The notes under the pieces were generated by a model. It was not told the origin of the DNA and searched no databases. It worked only from the letters and a program-made list of their open reading frames with translations. A stretch of DNA of 46,695 nucleotides from a virus, in the IMG/VR virus record IMGVR_UViG_3300010885_042555, positions 1 to 46,695 of that record; one strand, written 5' to 3'. The translations under genes were made by a program, and so were the position numbers. Of this stretch, positions 1 to 7,762 are shown piece by piece; position 1 is the stretch's first letter, and each line of letters begins with the position of its first letter.

Positions 1-1
1 A

Positions 2-229
2 AGGCAAAGAGAAGAAAAAGGAAAAGTCGGAGGAGATACATTCTTTTCTCTATGTAAAAAGTTTGAATCCACACAGACAAGAGAAAAAGAAGGGCGAATG
101 GCGGAACTGCTTAAAATATCAATGAACAATAATACCGATAAGTTAAGAAATGCTATAGAATTTTTAGATGGAGAAAATGCTCCACAGCTACTAGACTCAC
201 AAACAATAGAATTAACAAAAGACCAATAA
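2..229 (+). CDS. C-terminal fragment of unknown phage protein (5' truncated)
   Basis: The frame is open from the window edge and ends with TAA at 227-229, giving the last 75 residues of a protein. It is rich in Lys and Glu, and its final part (NTDKLRNAIEFLDGEN) looks helical. Its stop overlaps the ATG of the next gene in a TAATG junction, which suggests translational coupling. I do not recognise the family. A small terminase subunit is conceivable because the large subunit is nearby, but nothing in the visible residues shows it. Confidence 0.6.
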   Translation, partial: RQREEKGKVGGDTFFSLCKKFESTQTREKEGRMAELLKISMNNNTDKLRNAIEFLDGENAPQLLDSQTIELTKDQ

Positions 230-1230
230 TGAAAACAGCAATAGTAACCGGTTGCCCAGGACAAGACGCATCTTATTTATGCGAACTGCTTTTAGACAAG
301 GGATATGCAGTATATGGCATACATAGAAGAAGTTCTACTCCAAAATTAAATGGAAACATGGATAATTGCTATGGCAATGAAAGATTCACACCAGTTAATA
401 TGGATATAACTGATGCGTCTGGAATTTATTCAATAATATCAGATATTAAACCAAATGAATATTATAATCTTGCCGCAATGTCTCATGTTGGTCAAAGTTT
501 TAAAGAACCTGTAGCTTGTTTAAACGTTGATGGATACGCAGTTGCAATCGCTCTTGAGGCAATTAGAACACACTCCCCAGCTACAAAATTTTATCAAGCG
601 TCTACATCAGAATTGTTTGGTGGCTTGACTGAGGTTCAATCTGAACAAACACCTTTTGTTCCAAGAAGCCCATATGCTGCAGCAAAGTTATATGCGCATA
701 ATATGGTTGACATATATAGAAAATCTTATGAAACACATGCGTGTTGTGGAATTTTGTTTAATCATGAAAGCCCTAGAAGAGGCTTAGATTTTGTAACTAG
801 AAAGATAACTAATTCTATTGCTAAATTTAAACTTGGCATTGGTGGCCCCGTTGAGCTTGGTAATCTGGATGCTATGCGAGACTGGGGGCACGCAAAAGAT
901 TATGTTAATGCTATGTGGATGATGTTACAAACGGACGCTCCAAAAGATTACGTCGTAGCTACTGGAAAAACAATTTCAATAAGAACGGCTTTGCAGTATG
1001 TGTGTGATATTGCAGGAGTGGATTTTAATAAAGCCTATAAGCTTAACTCTTCACATGTACGACCTCTTGAGGTTTCTGTGCTTAGAGGAGATTCTTCAAA
1101 AATACAATTTGAATTAGGTTGGAAGCCGCAATATGATTGGGCTTCTCTGCTAAAAGAAATGTATGAAAGCGATTACGCTAGTGTATTAAATGTTGGTGGC
1201 TCGCAAAAGATTGAGACAACCAAGGCGTAG
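229..1230 (+). CDS. gmd: GDP-mannose 4,6-dehydratase
   Basis: This is an extended short-chain dehydrogenase that converts GDP-mannose to GDP-4-keto-6-deoxymannose, the precursor of GDP-fucose and related deoxy sugars. The N-terminal NAD(P)-binding motif TGCPGQDASYL is at residues 7-17. The catalytic set is visible as STSELFG (T126, E128) and SPYAAAKLYAH (Y149, K153). Two family signatures follow: ILFNHESPRRG and LGNLDAMRDWGHAKDYV. At 333 residues it is slightly shorter than the usual 340-370. It sits ahead of the packaging genes but may serve the glycosyltransferase operon on the other strand. The ATG at 229 overlaps the previous stop. Family assignment is very secure; the final sugar product is unknown. 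Confidence 0.95.
   Translation: MKTAIVTGCPGQDASYLCELLLDKGYAVYGIHRRSSTPKLNGNMDNCYGNERFTPVNMDITDASGIYSIISDIKPNEYYNLAAMSHVGQSFKEPVACLNVDGYAVAIALEAIRTHSPATKFYQASTSELFGGLTEVQSEQTPFVPRSPYAAAKLYAHNMVDIYRKSYETHACCGILFNHESPRRGLDFVTRKITNSIAKFKLGIGGPVELGNLDAMRDWGHAKDYVNAMWMMLQTDAPKDYVVATGKTISIRTALQYVCDIAGVDFNKAYKLNSSHVRPLEVSVLRGDSSKIQFELGWKPQYDWASLLKEMYESDYASVLNVGGSQKIETTKA
1181..1189 (+). promoter_or_regulatory. Late-type promoter box before the HNH gene
   Basis: GTGTATTAA lies inside the 3' end of gmd and ends 6 nt before a GTG at 1196. It matches the window-wide GTGTATnnT box except for the last base. It favours GTG 1196 over ATG 1190 as the HNH start, because the ATG would lie upstream of the predicted transcript start. 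Confidence 0.45.
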
Positions 1231-1594
1231 AAGAAAAGATGGCCGATATAGTCCGGAATACTGGGCATTTAGAAAAGAAGTTCTCAAGCGAGATCAATTT
1301 ACGTGCCAGTTTCCTGGCTGCATGGAAAAGAAAAATCTTGAAGTACATCACATTAAAAAATATGCGGCTTCCGCAAAACTCAGAACAGAAAAATTCAATG
1401 GAATAACATTATGTAAACAACACCATGAAATGGTGACTGGAAAAGAAGAGTTGTTTGAATCAGAATTTTTTAAAATAGTAACCAGTAAAAATATAAAAGA
1501 AATACAGAAGCTCAATGAACTCGGGAAACAAAGGGGCATTAAAAAAAGCACAAAAAACATTGGAAAACGCTATATACGCAAGCGTTATCATTGA
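1196..1594 (+). CDS. HNH endonuclease
   Basis: This is a 133-residue HNH nuclease. After a basic N-terminus (RKRLRQPRRRRKDGR) comes the typical YWAFRKEVLKRDQFTC lead-in. The zinc site follows as CQFPGC and LCKQHH, and the HNH core as LEVHHI, then N in FNGITLC, then KQHH. Small HNH proteins next to terminase genes are known to assist packaging-related DNA cleavage in several phages; a free-standing homing-type nuclease is the alternative. The gene overlaps the end of gmd by 35 nt. ATG 1190 would add two residues, but the promoter-like box at 1181 fits the GTG at 1196 better. Its 3' end overlaps the next gene by 80 nt. Confidence 0.85.
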   Translation: MARKRLRQPRRRRKDGRYSPEYWAFRKEVLKRDQFTCQFPGCMEKKNLEVHHIKKYAASAKLRTEKFNGITLCKQHHEMVTGKEELFESEFFKIVTSKNIKEIQKLNELGKQRGIKKSTKNIGKRYIRKRYH

Positions 1595-2099
1595 TAACCA
1601 AGAAAAAAAACCGTGGGATTTTTCAGAAAAGCTTCCGTCTCATTTTTTTGTTAAAGATACTGTTGTAAAAAATTTAGAATATGGTGATTATACAATAGTA
1701 GGTTATGATTTGCCAGAATTTAAAAATAGCATCATTATTGAAAGAAAAGCTTCAGTAGAGGAATTTCTTGGTAACATAGGTAAAAATTGGGACCGATTTC
1801 AAAGAGAATTAGATGGTTTAAGAAAATATTCCAAGCCATATATAATAGTTGAAGATGATCTTCATGATGCTTACGCTAAATACAAATCAAGAAATCCAAA
1901 GAAGGGAATGTACTTTACACTTCCACCAGATTTTCTTTTGTCAAGAGTTAGCGAAATTGATTACAAGTGGGGCATCAAAACTCTTTTTTTGAGCAATAAA
2001 TATTTTGCTAGACGGTACGCATGTAATTTATTTAGATCTGTTTTAGGGGATGAAATAAATGGAAATCAGCCAGGAATATCTAGACAACCTGTATCTTGA
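1515..2099 (+). CDS. ERCC4-type (XPF-like) nuclease
   Basis: The protein (194 residues) carries the ERCC4 nuclease pattern: VIIDNQEKKPW near residues 24-34 (the V-D-x-R-E-type strand), GDYTIVG, then IIIERKASVEEFLGNI with the ERK catalytic motif. The last acidic position is Glu (ERKxxxE) where the family usually has Asp. The helix with WDRFQRELDGLRKY and the strand PYIIVEDD complete the fold. In XPF, Mus81 and Hef this domain cuts branched DNA, so resolution of branched replication products before packaging is a plausible role. The gene overlaps HNH by 80 nt and terL by 41 nt. No strong Shine-Dalgarno marks the ATG at 1515, so the start could be somewhat downstream. Confidence 0.8.
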   Translation: MNSGNKGALKKAQKTLENAIYASVIIDNQEKKPWDFSEKLPSHFFVKDTVVKNLEYGDYTIVGYDLPEFKNSIIIERKASVEEFLGNIGKNWDRFQRELDGLRKYSKPYIIVEDDLHDAYAKYKSRNPKKGMYFTLPPDFLLSRVSEIDYKWGIKTLFLSNKYFARRYACNLFRSVLGDEINGNQPGISRQPVS

Positions 2100-4032
2100 A
2101 ATTGGAGATACAAGTAAATTAAATGTCATAAATCCAATTGATCCATTGCTTCCAAAAAGTGTCACTCCTGAGTTGTTAATTTCTATTGCAAGAAATCCTG
2201 AATATATTGGTTTTACCGCTAAACATTTTCTGAATATGAATCTTTTTCCATATCAGATGTCCACACTTAATGTTTTAGCAAAAAAAAGACTTCCAATGCT
2301 TTTAGCAACTAGAGGTGGCGCTAAGACCACTATGTTGGCTTTATATGCTATTTTCGAAGCAATGTTTAATCAAGGAACAAAAATAGTTGTTGCTGGTGCT
2401 GGTTTAAGACAATCTGGTTTGGTATTTGAAGCAATGGAAAACATTTGGAAAAATGCTCCAGTTCTACAAGATATATGTGGAGCAAACAATGGACCAAGAA
2501 GAAGTGTGCTTGGATTTAATTGGGATCTTGGTGATAGTAAAATTATAGGTATTCCAATTGGTACTGGTGAAAAAATTAGAGGCTTAAGAGCTAACGTTAT
2601 TATTGTTGACGAGTTTGCTTCTATTAATCCTGATATATTTGAAATTGTCATTAGAGGTTTTGCTGCAGTACAAAGCCATAACACTTTTGAAAAAGTCAGA
2701 AATGAATATATAAAACGAGCTATGATGCAAACTTCCGTTGGTTTAGAAACATCTAAGTTAATGGAGTCAAAAGGTAACAAAATTATTCTTGCTGGTACAG
2801 CATCTTATCAATTTAATCACTTCTACAAATATTATCAAGATTATGTAAAAATTATAAGCTCAGAATCAAATTACGGTATAAATCCAGAAGATTATGCAAT
2901 AATAAGACTACCTTATGATAAATTGCCACCTGGTATAATGGATGAAGCTATTTTAAATCAAGGTAGAGCAACCATGGATTCCGTAATATTTAAAATGGAA
3001 TATGGTTGTGTTTTTGCAAAAGACTCTGAAGGTTTTTATCCTGCATCTGCAATCTTTGGAGCCACTAGCCCAATAAAAACACCAGAAGGAAATATTTCAT
3101 TTACTGTTGAATCATTTGGTGATAAAACATCAAAGTATGTTATGGGTATAGACCCAGCGTCTGAGCGAGATAATCTTGCAATTACAATACTTAAAGTACA
3201 TCCTACTCACAGAGAAATGGTGTTTTGTTGGAGCACAAATAGAAAAAGATTTGAGGAAGATAAAAAACGAGGAAATAAATACTCGGACATACCAGATTAT
3301 AACACATTTATTATAAGAAAAATACATGACTTATTTGGTAGATTTAATATTGTTCGAATGCATCTTGACTCTGGTGGTGGCGGAAGATCAATTATTGAAG
3401 GATTAAAAGATAACACAAAATTACAAGACGGAGAGTATTGCATATATGATATGGATGATGAAGATTCAAACAGAAAATCTGGTCTTCACGCCATTAAAGT
3501 AATTGAGTTCTCTTCTAGAGAATGGTATGAAACATCACACTTTAATCTCTTAAAAGATATAACAACGATGAAAATTTTATTTCCAGAATATGATTCTCTT
3601 GGAATAGAACAAGAAAGAATATTAGGAATAGAAAATGGTGGTGAGTATTCATCTGAAAACATTCTAGGTGAAGTAGAAGAATGTAAATATCAGACAACGC
3701 TTGTTCAAGAAACAACAACTGCAAAAGGTCAAAAGAGATGGGATCTTCCAAAAGTAAAAGGTGTTATTACCGAAGGAATTAAATCAAGACTAAGAAAGGA
3801 TCATTTTACTAGTTTGCTATTAGCTAATGATGCCGCTAGAAATATTGATAACAACCCAAATCTTGATAAAATTAAAACATTTGGTGGATACTCCTCAAAA
3901 TATATAGTTACTAACAATAGTCCAGCATCTGAAGCTATGTATCAAGGTCCTGGTATGAAAAAAATGCGTGGCGGTGGAATGGGTTCAAGAATATCTATTG
4001 ATCACAGCGAACATGGAAACATAGCCTATTAG
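2059..4032 (+). CDS. terL: Terminase large subunit (packaging ATPase and nuclease)
   Basis: This is the DNA packaging motor. The ATPase domain has a Walker A variant ATRGGAKTT (K89), Walker B VIIVDEF (D184, E185) and the coupling motif LAGTAS near residue 247. The RNase H-like nuclease domain shows three acidic strands: VMGIDPASERD (D365), MHLDSGGGG (D437) and LLANDAARN (D591). At 657 residues it is near the upper end for the family. A GGGGA Shine-Dalgarno precedes ATG 2059, within the end of the ERCC4 gene. The glycine- and methionine-rich C-terminus (about residues 630-645) looks disordered. The TAG stop overlaps the GTG of the portal gene by one base. Confidence 0.95.
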   Translation: MEISQEYLDNLYLEIGDTSKLNVINPIDPLLPKSVTPELLISIARNPEYIGFTAKHFLNMNLFPYQMSTLNVLAKKRLPMLLATRGGAKTTMLALYAIFEAMFNQGTKIVVAGAGLRQSGLVFEAMENIWKNAPVLQDICGANNGPRRSVLGFNWDLGDSKIIGIPIGTGEKIRGLRANVIIVDEFASINPDIFEIVIRGFAAVQSHNTFEKVRNEYIKRAMMQTSVGLETSKLMESKGNKIILAGTASYQFNHFYKYYQDYVKIISSESNYGINPEDYAIIRLPYDKLPPGIMDEAILNQGRATMDSVIFKMEYGCVFAKDSEGFYPASAIFGATSPIKTPEGNISFTVESFGDKTSKYVMGIDPASERDNLAITILKVHPTHREMVFCWSTNRKRFEEDKKRGNKYSDIPDYNTFIIRKIHDLFGRFNIVRMHLDSGGGGRSIIEGLKDNTKLQDGEYCIYDMDDEDSNRKSGLHAIKVIEFSSREWYETSHFNLLKDITTMKILFPEYDSLGIEQERILGIENGGEYSSENILGEVEECKYQTTLVQETTTAKGQKRWDLPKVKGVITEGIKSRLRKDHFTSLLLANDAARNIDNNPNLDKIKTFGGYSSKYIVTNNSPASEAMYQGPGMKKMRGGGMGSRISIDHSEHGNIAY

Positions 4033-4040
4033 TGTATGTT
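4032..4040 (+). promoter_or_regulatory. Possible late-type promoter box at the terL-portal junction
   Basis: GTGTATGTT matches the GTGTATnnT box and begins on the candidate GTG start of the portal gene. If it is a promoter, the transcript would start near 4046 and the portal would begin at ATG 4065. No good Shine-Dalgarno is visible before that ATG, so this is a weaker case than the others. Confidence 0.3.
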
Positions 4041-5726
4041 AAATTAGACTATAATGGTATTAGGATGCCTGAAGATCAAAATTTTTATATAACTGGCAAT
4101 AAAGAAAAGCAAGAAGGATTAGAAAAACTTGGCAAAGCTATGGCTAGCCAAGACATGGCTGTTGCTGGTTTCTATTCAAATCTTGAAGAAAATATCTCCG
4201 TAAGACCGCCGTTTACTCGGCATACTTATGAAAGATTTAGACCAGGCGAAAGAATACCAGAAAAAGATGATGACATAATGACCTCATGCAGAAACGCATA
4301 TCAGAGCGTTGGAGTCATCAGATCAGTAGTTGATTTAATAACAGAAACAGCCGTTGAAGGACTAGAAATAGTTAGTGAAAATGAGGGCGTGACAAATTTT
4401 TTTCAAGGATGGTCACAAAACGTAAATTTACGAGAAAGAGCAGAAAGATTTGCTAATTATTTTGTTGTTGAAGGAAATGTTGTTGTACGTAAAAAAATCG
4501 GTAAAATAGATATTCCAACAGTGAGACGAATGAAGCGTGGATCTGCTGCCACTAGAAGCGTCTCAATACCAATGGGATATATATTTTATGATCCGCAAAC
4601 CATTAGATTAATTGGTGGTCCACTAGCTATTTTTGCTGACTATAAGCAATGGGGTGTCAAAGTTAGTGCTGCACAAATGCAAAAATTAAAAGATGCATAT
4701 GCAAAAGATCAAGAAATAGTAGATAAACTTCCTGTTGAAATTAAAGAAATAATTACGGCAAAAGGGGCATTATCAGAAACTCTTATACCTATTCCACAAG
4801 ATGAAGTTTGGGTTTCTCACTATAAGAAAAAAGATAGCGAAATTTGGGCAAAAAGTTTTATTTTTAGTATTTTACATGATGTCATATACAATGAAAAACT
4901 TCGTCTTGCAAAAATAAGCGCTCTTGATAGCTGGTATAATTCAATTAGAATTTGGAAGCTTGGCGACCACAAAGAAGAAATTCTTCCAGACTCAGGATCT
5001 ATAGTTAAGCTAGCAAAAATTTTAGAAAATCATGCTGGTGGTAATCTTGATATTATTTGGGATTCAATGTTAACATATGAACAGTTTTTTCCACCAATTG
5101 AAAAATTAGAAAATTTTAAAGAAAACTACGAATCAATGCTTCTAGGTCTTGGTGTTCATCAAACCCTTATTGGTGGAACTGGCAGTGCTGGTAGTTCTGA
5201 TTCTTTTGTTGGTTTACGCAATTTAATGAAGAGAATCGATTGCGTTCGTAGAGCTATGAATGATTGGATCACAAATGAAATTGATGAAATTTGTGATGTA
5301 ATGGGTTTTCAAGACAGACCAAAAGTAAGATTTAATAATGATAATTTGTTTGATCAACCTAGTTATTTTAAACTATTAATTGAATTAGTTGACCGTGGAG
5401 TAATTTCTAATGAAACCGTTGTTACTAAGATTGGTGAAATGTGGGATATAGAGCAAAGTCGTATAAAATCAGAAGAAGAGTCTCGTAATAGCAAAGAAAT
5501 GCCAGAAAAACTTGGGCCTTTTATACAACCAAAAATTTCAGAATCTAATTTTAAAAAGAATAAAGAGCTGCAAGGATTAAATACAAAGACAAGTTCTATT
5601 CCATCAACATTAAATCCATCAGTTGCACCTGGAAAACCTGGTCGTCCTGGTGGTTCAAAAGATACTGTAACTAGAAGCCCAAAAAAAAGAACTAGAGCCG
5701 AAGATATAGAAGATAATAGTGTATAA
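4032..5726 (+). CDS. Portal protein
   Basis: This is the dodecameric head vertex protein through which DNA enters. The assignment rests on its place directly after terL, its length (564 residues, or 553 from ATG 4065) and family-like features. Near residue 90 there is an early SVGVIRSVVDLITETAVEG helix. A central block follows with WVSHYKKKDSEIWAKSF and LRLAKISALDSW, then the glycine-rich GGTGSAGSSDSF before a long helical stem (FVGLRNLMKRIDCVRRAMNDW). The C-terminus from about residue 510 is Pro/Ser/Lys-rich and probably disordered. The GTG at 4032 overlaps the terL stop; ATG 4065 in the same frame is an equally possible start. Confidence 0.85.
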   Translation: MYVKLDYNGIRMPEDQNFYITGNKEKQEGLEKLGKAMASQDMAVAGFYSNLEENISVRPPFTRHTYERFRPGERIPEKDDDIMTSCRNAYQSVGVIRSVVDLITETAVEGLEIVSENEGVTNFFQGWSQNVNLRERAERFANYFVVEGNVVVRKKIGKIDIPTVRRMKRGSAATRSVSIPMGYIFYDPQTIRLIGGPLAIFADYKQWGVKVSAAQMQKLKDAYAKDQEIVDKLPVEIKEIITAKGALSETLIPIPQDEVWVSHYKKKDSEIWAKSFIFSILHDVIYNEKLRLAKISALDSWYNSIRIWKLGDHKEEILPDSGSIVKLAKILENHAGGNLDIIWDSMLTYEQFFPPIEKLENFKENYESMLLGLGVHQTLIGGTGSAGSSDSFVGLRNLMKRIDCVRRAMNDWITNEIDEICDVMGFQDRPKVRFNNDNLFDQPSYFKLLIELVDRGVISNETVVTKIGEMWDIEQSRIKSEEESRNSKEMPEKLGPFIQPKISESNFKKNKELQGLNTKTSSIPSTLNPSVAPGKPGRPGGSKDTVTRSPKKRTRAEDIEDNSV

Positions 5727-5727
5727 A
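5719..5727 (+). promoter_or_regulatory. Late-type promoter box with Shine-Dalgarno before the holin-like gene
   Basis: GTGTATAAA overlaps the portal stop codon. The start ATG 5742 follows the hexamer by 14 nt, with a perfect AGGAGG at 5731-5736 between them. This is the led configuration of the box. Confidence 0.6.
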
Positions 5728-5741
5728 AAAAGGAGGATTAT

Positions 5742-6176
5742 ATGTTTTCACCAGAGTTGATTAGTTTAATAGGAGGCGGATTTACTGGATTTCTTTTTAA
5801 ATATTTAGCGCAAAAAAGCGCTGATCAAAAAGAATTATTTCAGCAAATGATCCAAGTCAATAAGCAAACAACAGATAATCAAAATAATGCTGCACTACGT
5901 GTTCCTCTTGATACTGGTAGAATTGTAAGACAAATAATTGTTTTAACAGTTTTATTTGGAGCATTTGCTGCGCCTTTTATTTTACCATTTTTTGGAATTC
6001 CAACTTTTGTTGAGGTTAATGTTAGTAATCCAGAAGTATTATTTGGCTTAATACCATCTACCGCTAAAAAAGCTTTTGTTGAAATAAATGGATTCTTTTG
6101 GACTTCTGAAAATAGAGAGGTGTTGTTAAGCATAGTTGGTTTTTATTTTGGAACAGCAGCAGCTAGTAATAAATGA
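5742..6176 (+). CDS. Holin-like membrane protein
   Basis: The 144-residue protein has a glycine-rich hydrophobic N-terminus (LISLIGGGFTGFLFKYLAQ), a polar Gln/Asn-rich linker, and a strong membrane segment (residues about 59-84, RQIIVLTVLFGAFAAPFILP). A last hydrophobic segment lies near 124-140 (LLSIVGFYFGTAAAS). Three segments and a small size fit the 3TM holin family seen in phages and gene transfer agents. Its job would be to permeabilise the inner membrane at lysis. It has an excellent AGGAGG Shine-Dalgarno and its own promoter-like box. It is followed with a 4-nt ATGA overlap by a small lipoprotein, which fits a lysis pair, though no endolysin is nearby. Confidence 0.65.
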   Translation: MFSPELISLIGGGFTGFLFKYLAQKSADQKELFQQMIQVNKQTTDNQNNAALRVPLDTGRIVRQIIVLTVLFGAFAAPFILPFFGIPTFVEVNVSNPEVLFGLIPSTAKKAFVEINGFFWTSENREVLLSIVGFYFGTAAASNK

Positions 6177-6484
6177 CGAGCGCTAAAATGAAATTTTTAA
6201 AATCACTATTATTAATATCTGTTCTTAGTGGATGTTCAACAAATCCTTCAATCGTTCCAGATACTAGCGCAGACAACGTTGTTATGATGCAATTAAAAGA
6301 TCAGATTACACAACCTGGCGGTGTTAAACCAACTTATGGCTGGTTGTTTTGGTATGGACCGGTTGCCGTAATTGGAATGATGTGGGCGTATCGTAATTTG
6401 ATTAAAAAACCAATAGATTGTCTAGAGCAAGAACCAAGCTCGGCAAATATAAGTAGTGAAGAAAAAGATAATAAAATATCTTAA
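6173..6484 (+). CDS. Small lipoprotein with a C-terminal membrane segment
   Basis: The N-terminus MKFLKSLLLISVLSGCS (from ATG 6188) is a classic lipoprotein signal peptide with lipobox LSGC. The mature part is short and has a hydrophobic stretch YGWLFWYGPVAVIGMMWAY, then an acidic tail. The first ATG (6173) overlaps the holin-like stop as ATGA and adds five residues, so either start is possible. A spanin-like or envelope-associated lysis role is suggested by its position, but proline-rich spanin features are absent. The stop overlaps the stop of the convergent minus-strand gene. Confidence 0.55.
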   Translation: MTSAKMKFLKSLLLISVLSGCSTNPSIVPDTSADNVVMMQLKDQITQPGGVKPTYGWLFWYGPVAVIGMMWAYRNLIKKPIDCLEQEPSSANISSEEKDNKIS

Positions 6485-6705
6485 ATCTGTTTTATATTAC
6501 CAGACGAGCTTTGGAAAATCAAAAAATCGGAAGGCACATCTTCTTTATTTTTTAATGCTCGTTTCCTTGCTATTTGTATCTCTTTTTTTGTAAGCAATAA
6601 TGGTATTACATCACCATTAGCTTCAATAAATCCAACAAAGTAGTAAAACAAATTCTCTCCTTGTTTTCTTTTTGAATTTTTAATTGCCGCTTTTTTCTTG
6701 CTCAT
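6481..6705 (-). CDS. Small basic hypothetical protein
   Basis: This is a 74-residue Lys-rich protein (MSKKKAAIKNSKRKQGENL at the N-terminus) with a short hydrophobic-aromatic stretch (FYYFVGFIEANGDVIPLLL) and a helix IQIARKRALKNKED. The open frame extends upstream to 6876. I choose 6705 because a GTGTATATT box ends 6 nt before that ATG, the leaderless configuration seen elsewhere in the window. The gene overlaps the 3' end of its upstream neighbour by 26 nt. No family is recognised. Confidence 0.6.
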   Translation of the reverse strand: MSKKKAAIKNSKRKQGENLFYYFVGFIEANGDVIPLLLTKKEIQIARKRALKNKEDVPSDFLIFQSSSGNIKQI

Positions 6706-7318
6706 CTTTATAATATACACTGTTGTCTTCAGAAACAGACCATCTTTCACAAGTTTCTGCCGTCCAAACCGTTGTTCCAACTTTATAACCACATTCTGCT
6801 GCTGTTGGTTTATTCCCAATAAAAAAGGCGTCCTTAAAAAGTACTCTATTTGTAGGTAATGCCGCAATTTGCCCATTTTCTAAAGCAATTAAATGAGCGC
6901 ACTTATTTTGTTCTGGTATGGAGGTAAAAGAAGTGTCTGGATTGGAGTCTTTAATCCACTCAATAGTAAATAAATAAGTTCCCAAAACCTTATCTTTTGA
7001 TCTTAAAAAACACTCACACTCATGACTAGCCAAGTAGTCCCATTGAATAACCTGAATTTTTTCAGTAAAACAATCCCATAGCTGTAGATGCTCAAGAGAG
7101 TATTCATGATCCGTTTCGGGTTCTTTCCACCACAAAGCGTGTAACGGTAAACCACGCCAGTGAGCGCCAGTTTTTAACATGCCATGAAAACATAAAGCCC
7201 GCTGATGTTCAGATTTAACACCAAACAGATAAGCTTCTGTAAAACCATCAACGTTATCAAGATCATATAAAAATTTATTTTTTACTAGAACTAGCGTTGT
7301 TGGGATATTAGCATGCAC
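6680..7318 (-). CDS. Hypothetical protein of the minus-strand island
   Basis: This 212-residue protein is not recognised. It is rich in aromatic residues and His (ALCFHGMLKTGAHWRGLPLHALWW near residues 41-65) and has scattered cysteines (CECF, CERW). I see no signal peptide or membrane helix. It starts with GTG 7318, supported by a TATAAT ending exactly 5 nt upstream. It is transcribed divergently from the DUF5856-like gene and against the flow of the surrounding structural genes, so it resembles an independently expressed accessory gene. Confidence 0.6.
   Translation of the reverse strand: MHANIPTTLVLVKNKFLYDLDNVDGFTEAYLFGVKSEHQRALCFHGMLKTGAHWRGLPLHALWWKEPETDHEYSLEHLQLWDCFTEKIQVIQWDYLASHECECFLRSKDKVLGTYLFTIEWIKDSNPDTSFTSIPEQNKCAHLIALENGQIAALPTNRVLFKDAFFIGNKPTAAECGYKVGTTVWTAETCERWSVSEDNSVYYKDEQEKSGN
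6712..6720 (-). promoter_or_regulatory. Late-type promoter box (leaderless) for the 6705 gene
   Basis: On the minus strand GTGTATATT is followed after 6 nt by ATG 6705. It lies inside the end of the upstream minus-strand gene, so the small gene may be transcribed independently. Confidence 0.5.
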
Positions 7319-7323
7319 ATGCT

Positions 7324-7332
7324 ATTATAGCT
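7324..7332 (-). promoter_or_regulatory. Leaderless-type promoter for the 7318 gene
   Basis: On the minus strand AGCTATAAT is followed after 5 nt by GTG 7318. The GTG upstream half of the box is absent but TATAAT is perfect. It lies one base from the plus-strand box at 7334, forming a divergent pair. Confidence 0.6.
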
Positions 7333-7333
7333 A

Positions 7334-7342
7334 GTGTATCTT
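7334..7342 (+). promoter_or_regulatory. Late-type promoter box (leaderless) for the 7348 gene
   Basis: GTGTATCTT is followed after exactly 5 nt by ATG 7348, leaving no room for a Shine-Dalgarno on a transcript begun 6-7 nt below the hexamer. Confidence 0.65.
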
Positions 7343-7347
7343 ATATC

Positions 7348-7704
7348 ATGCTAGAAGAACTATTAACGATTCACAATCAACTCAAAATATTACATTGGCA
7401 AACAAATTCCTTTTCTGAACATAAGGCCCTAGGTGAGGCGTACGATTCTTTTGGTGAACAAATGGATGAGCTTGTGGAAACGCATTTTGGTAGATATGGT
7501 CGAGTAATACCCAATGGTGGTATTTCTGTTGAACTTTATAACTACGAGCTATCTAAACCAAAAGAACTTTTAGATGGCGCTAGAACAACATTAACAACAA
7601 TGCGAGAAAAGTACGAATCAGATGGAGCCACTGATCTTGCAAATATAACTGATGAGTTAATTGGTATAATTGATCAGACTGCTTATCTGATAACTCTGTC
7701 ATAA
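7348..7704 (+). CDS. DUF5856-like phage protein (ferritin/Dps-like helical)
   Basis: The 118-residue, all-helical-looking protein opens with MLEELLTIHNQLKILHWQT followed by SFSEHKALGEAYD. The His-Trp plus His-Ala-Leu-Gly pattern resembles the first helices of Dps and ferritin-like proteins and the small phage family I know as DUF5856. The C-terminal half (LLDGARTTLTTMREKYES and IIDQTAYLI) would be the further helices. Its function is unknown; metal binding or DNA protection is only an analogy. It is a monocistronic unit between a leaderless promoter and a terminator at 7726. Confidence 0.6.
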   Translation: MLEELLTIHNQLKILHWQTNSFSEHKALGEAYDSFGEQMDELVETHFGRYGRVIPNGGISVELYNYELSKPKELLDGARTTLTTMREKYESDGATDLANITDELIGIIDQTAYLITLS

Positions 7705-7725
7705 ATTTTTAAAAGTTAATACATT

Positions 7726-7749
7726 AGGCGCTGAAAAGCGCCTTTTGTT
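7726..7749 (+). terminator. Rho-independent terminator
   Basis: A perfect 7-bp stem AGGCGCT / AGCGCCT with a GAAA tetraloop is followed by TTTGTT. It closes the single-gene unit starting at 7348 and lies just ahead of the next promoter box at 7763. Confidence 0.85.
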
Positions 7750-7762
7750 CATTAAAACTAAT

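Noticed and set aside
6706-6876. N-terminal extension of the small gene ending at 6481, up to 6876
   Set aside because: The extension lies in another frame of the 212-residue gene, is unlike the rest of the protein, and a full promoter box sits 6 nt before ATG 6705.
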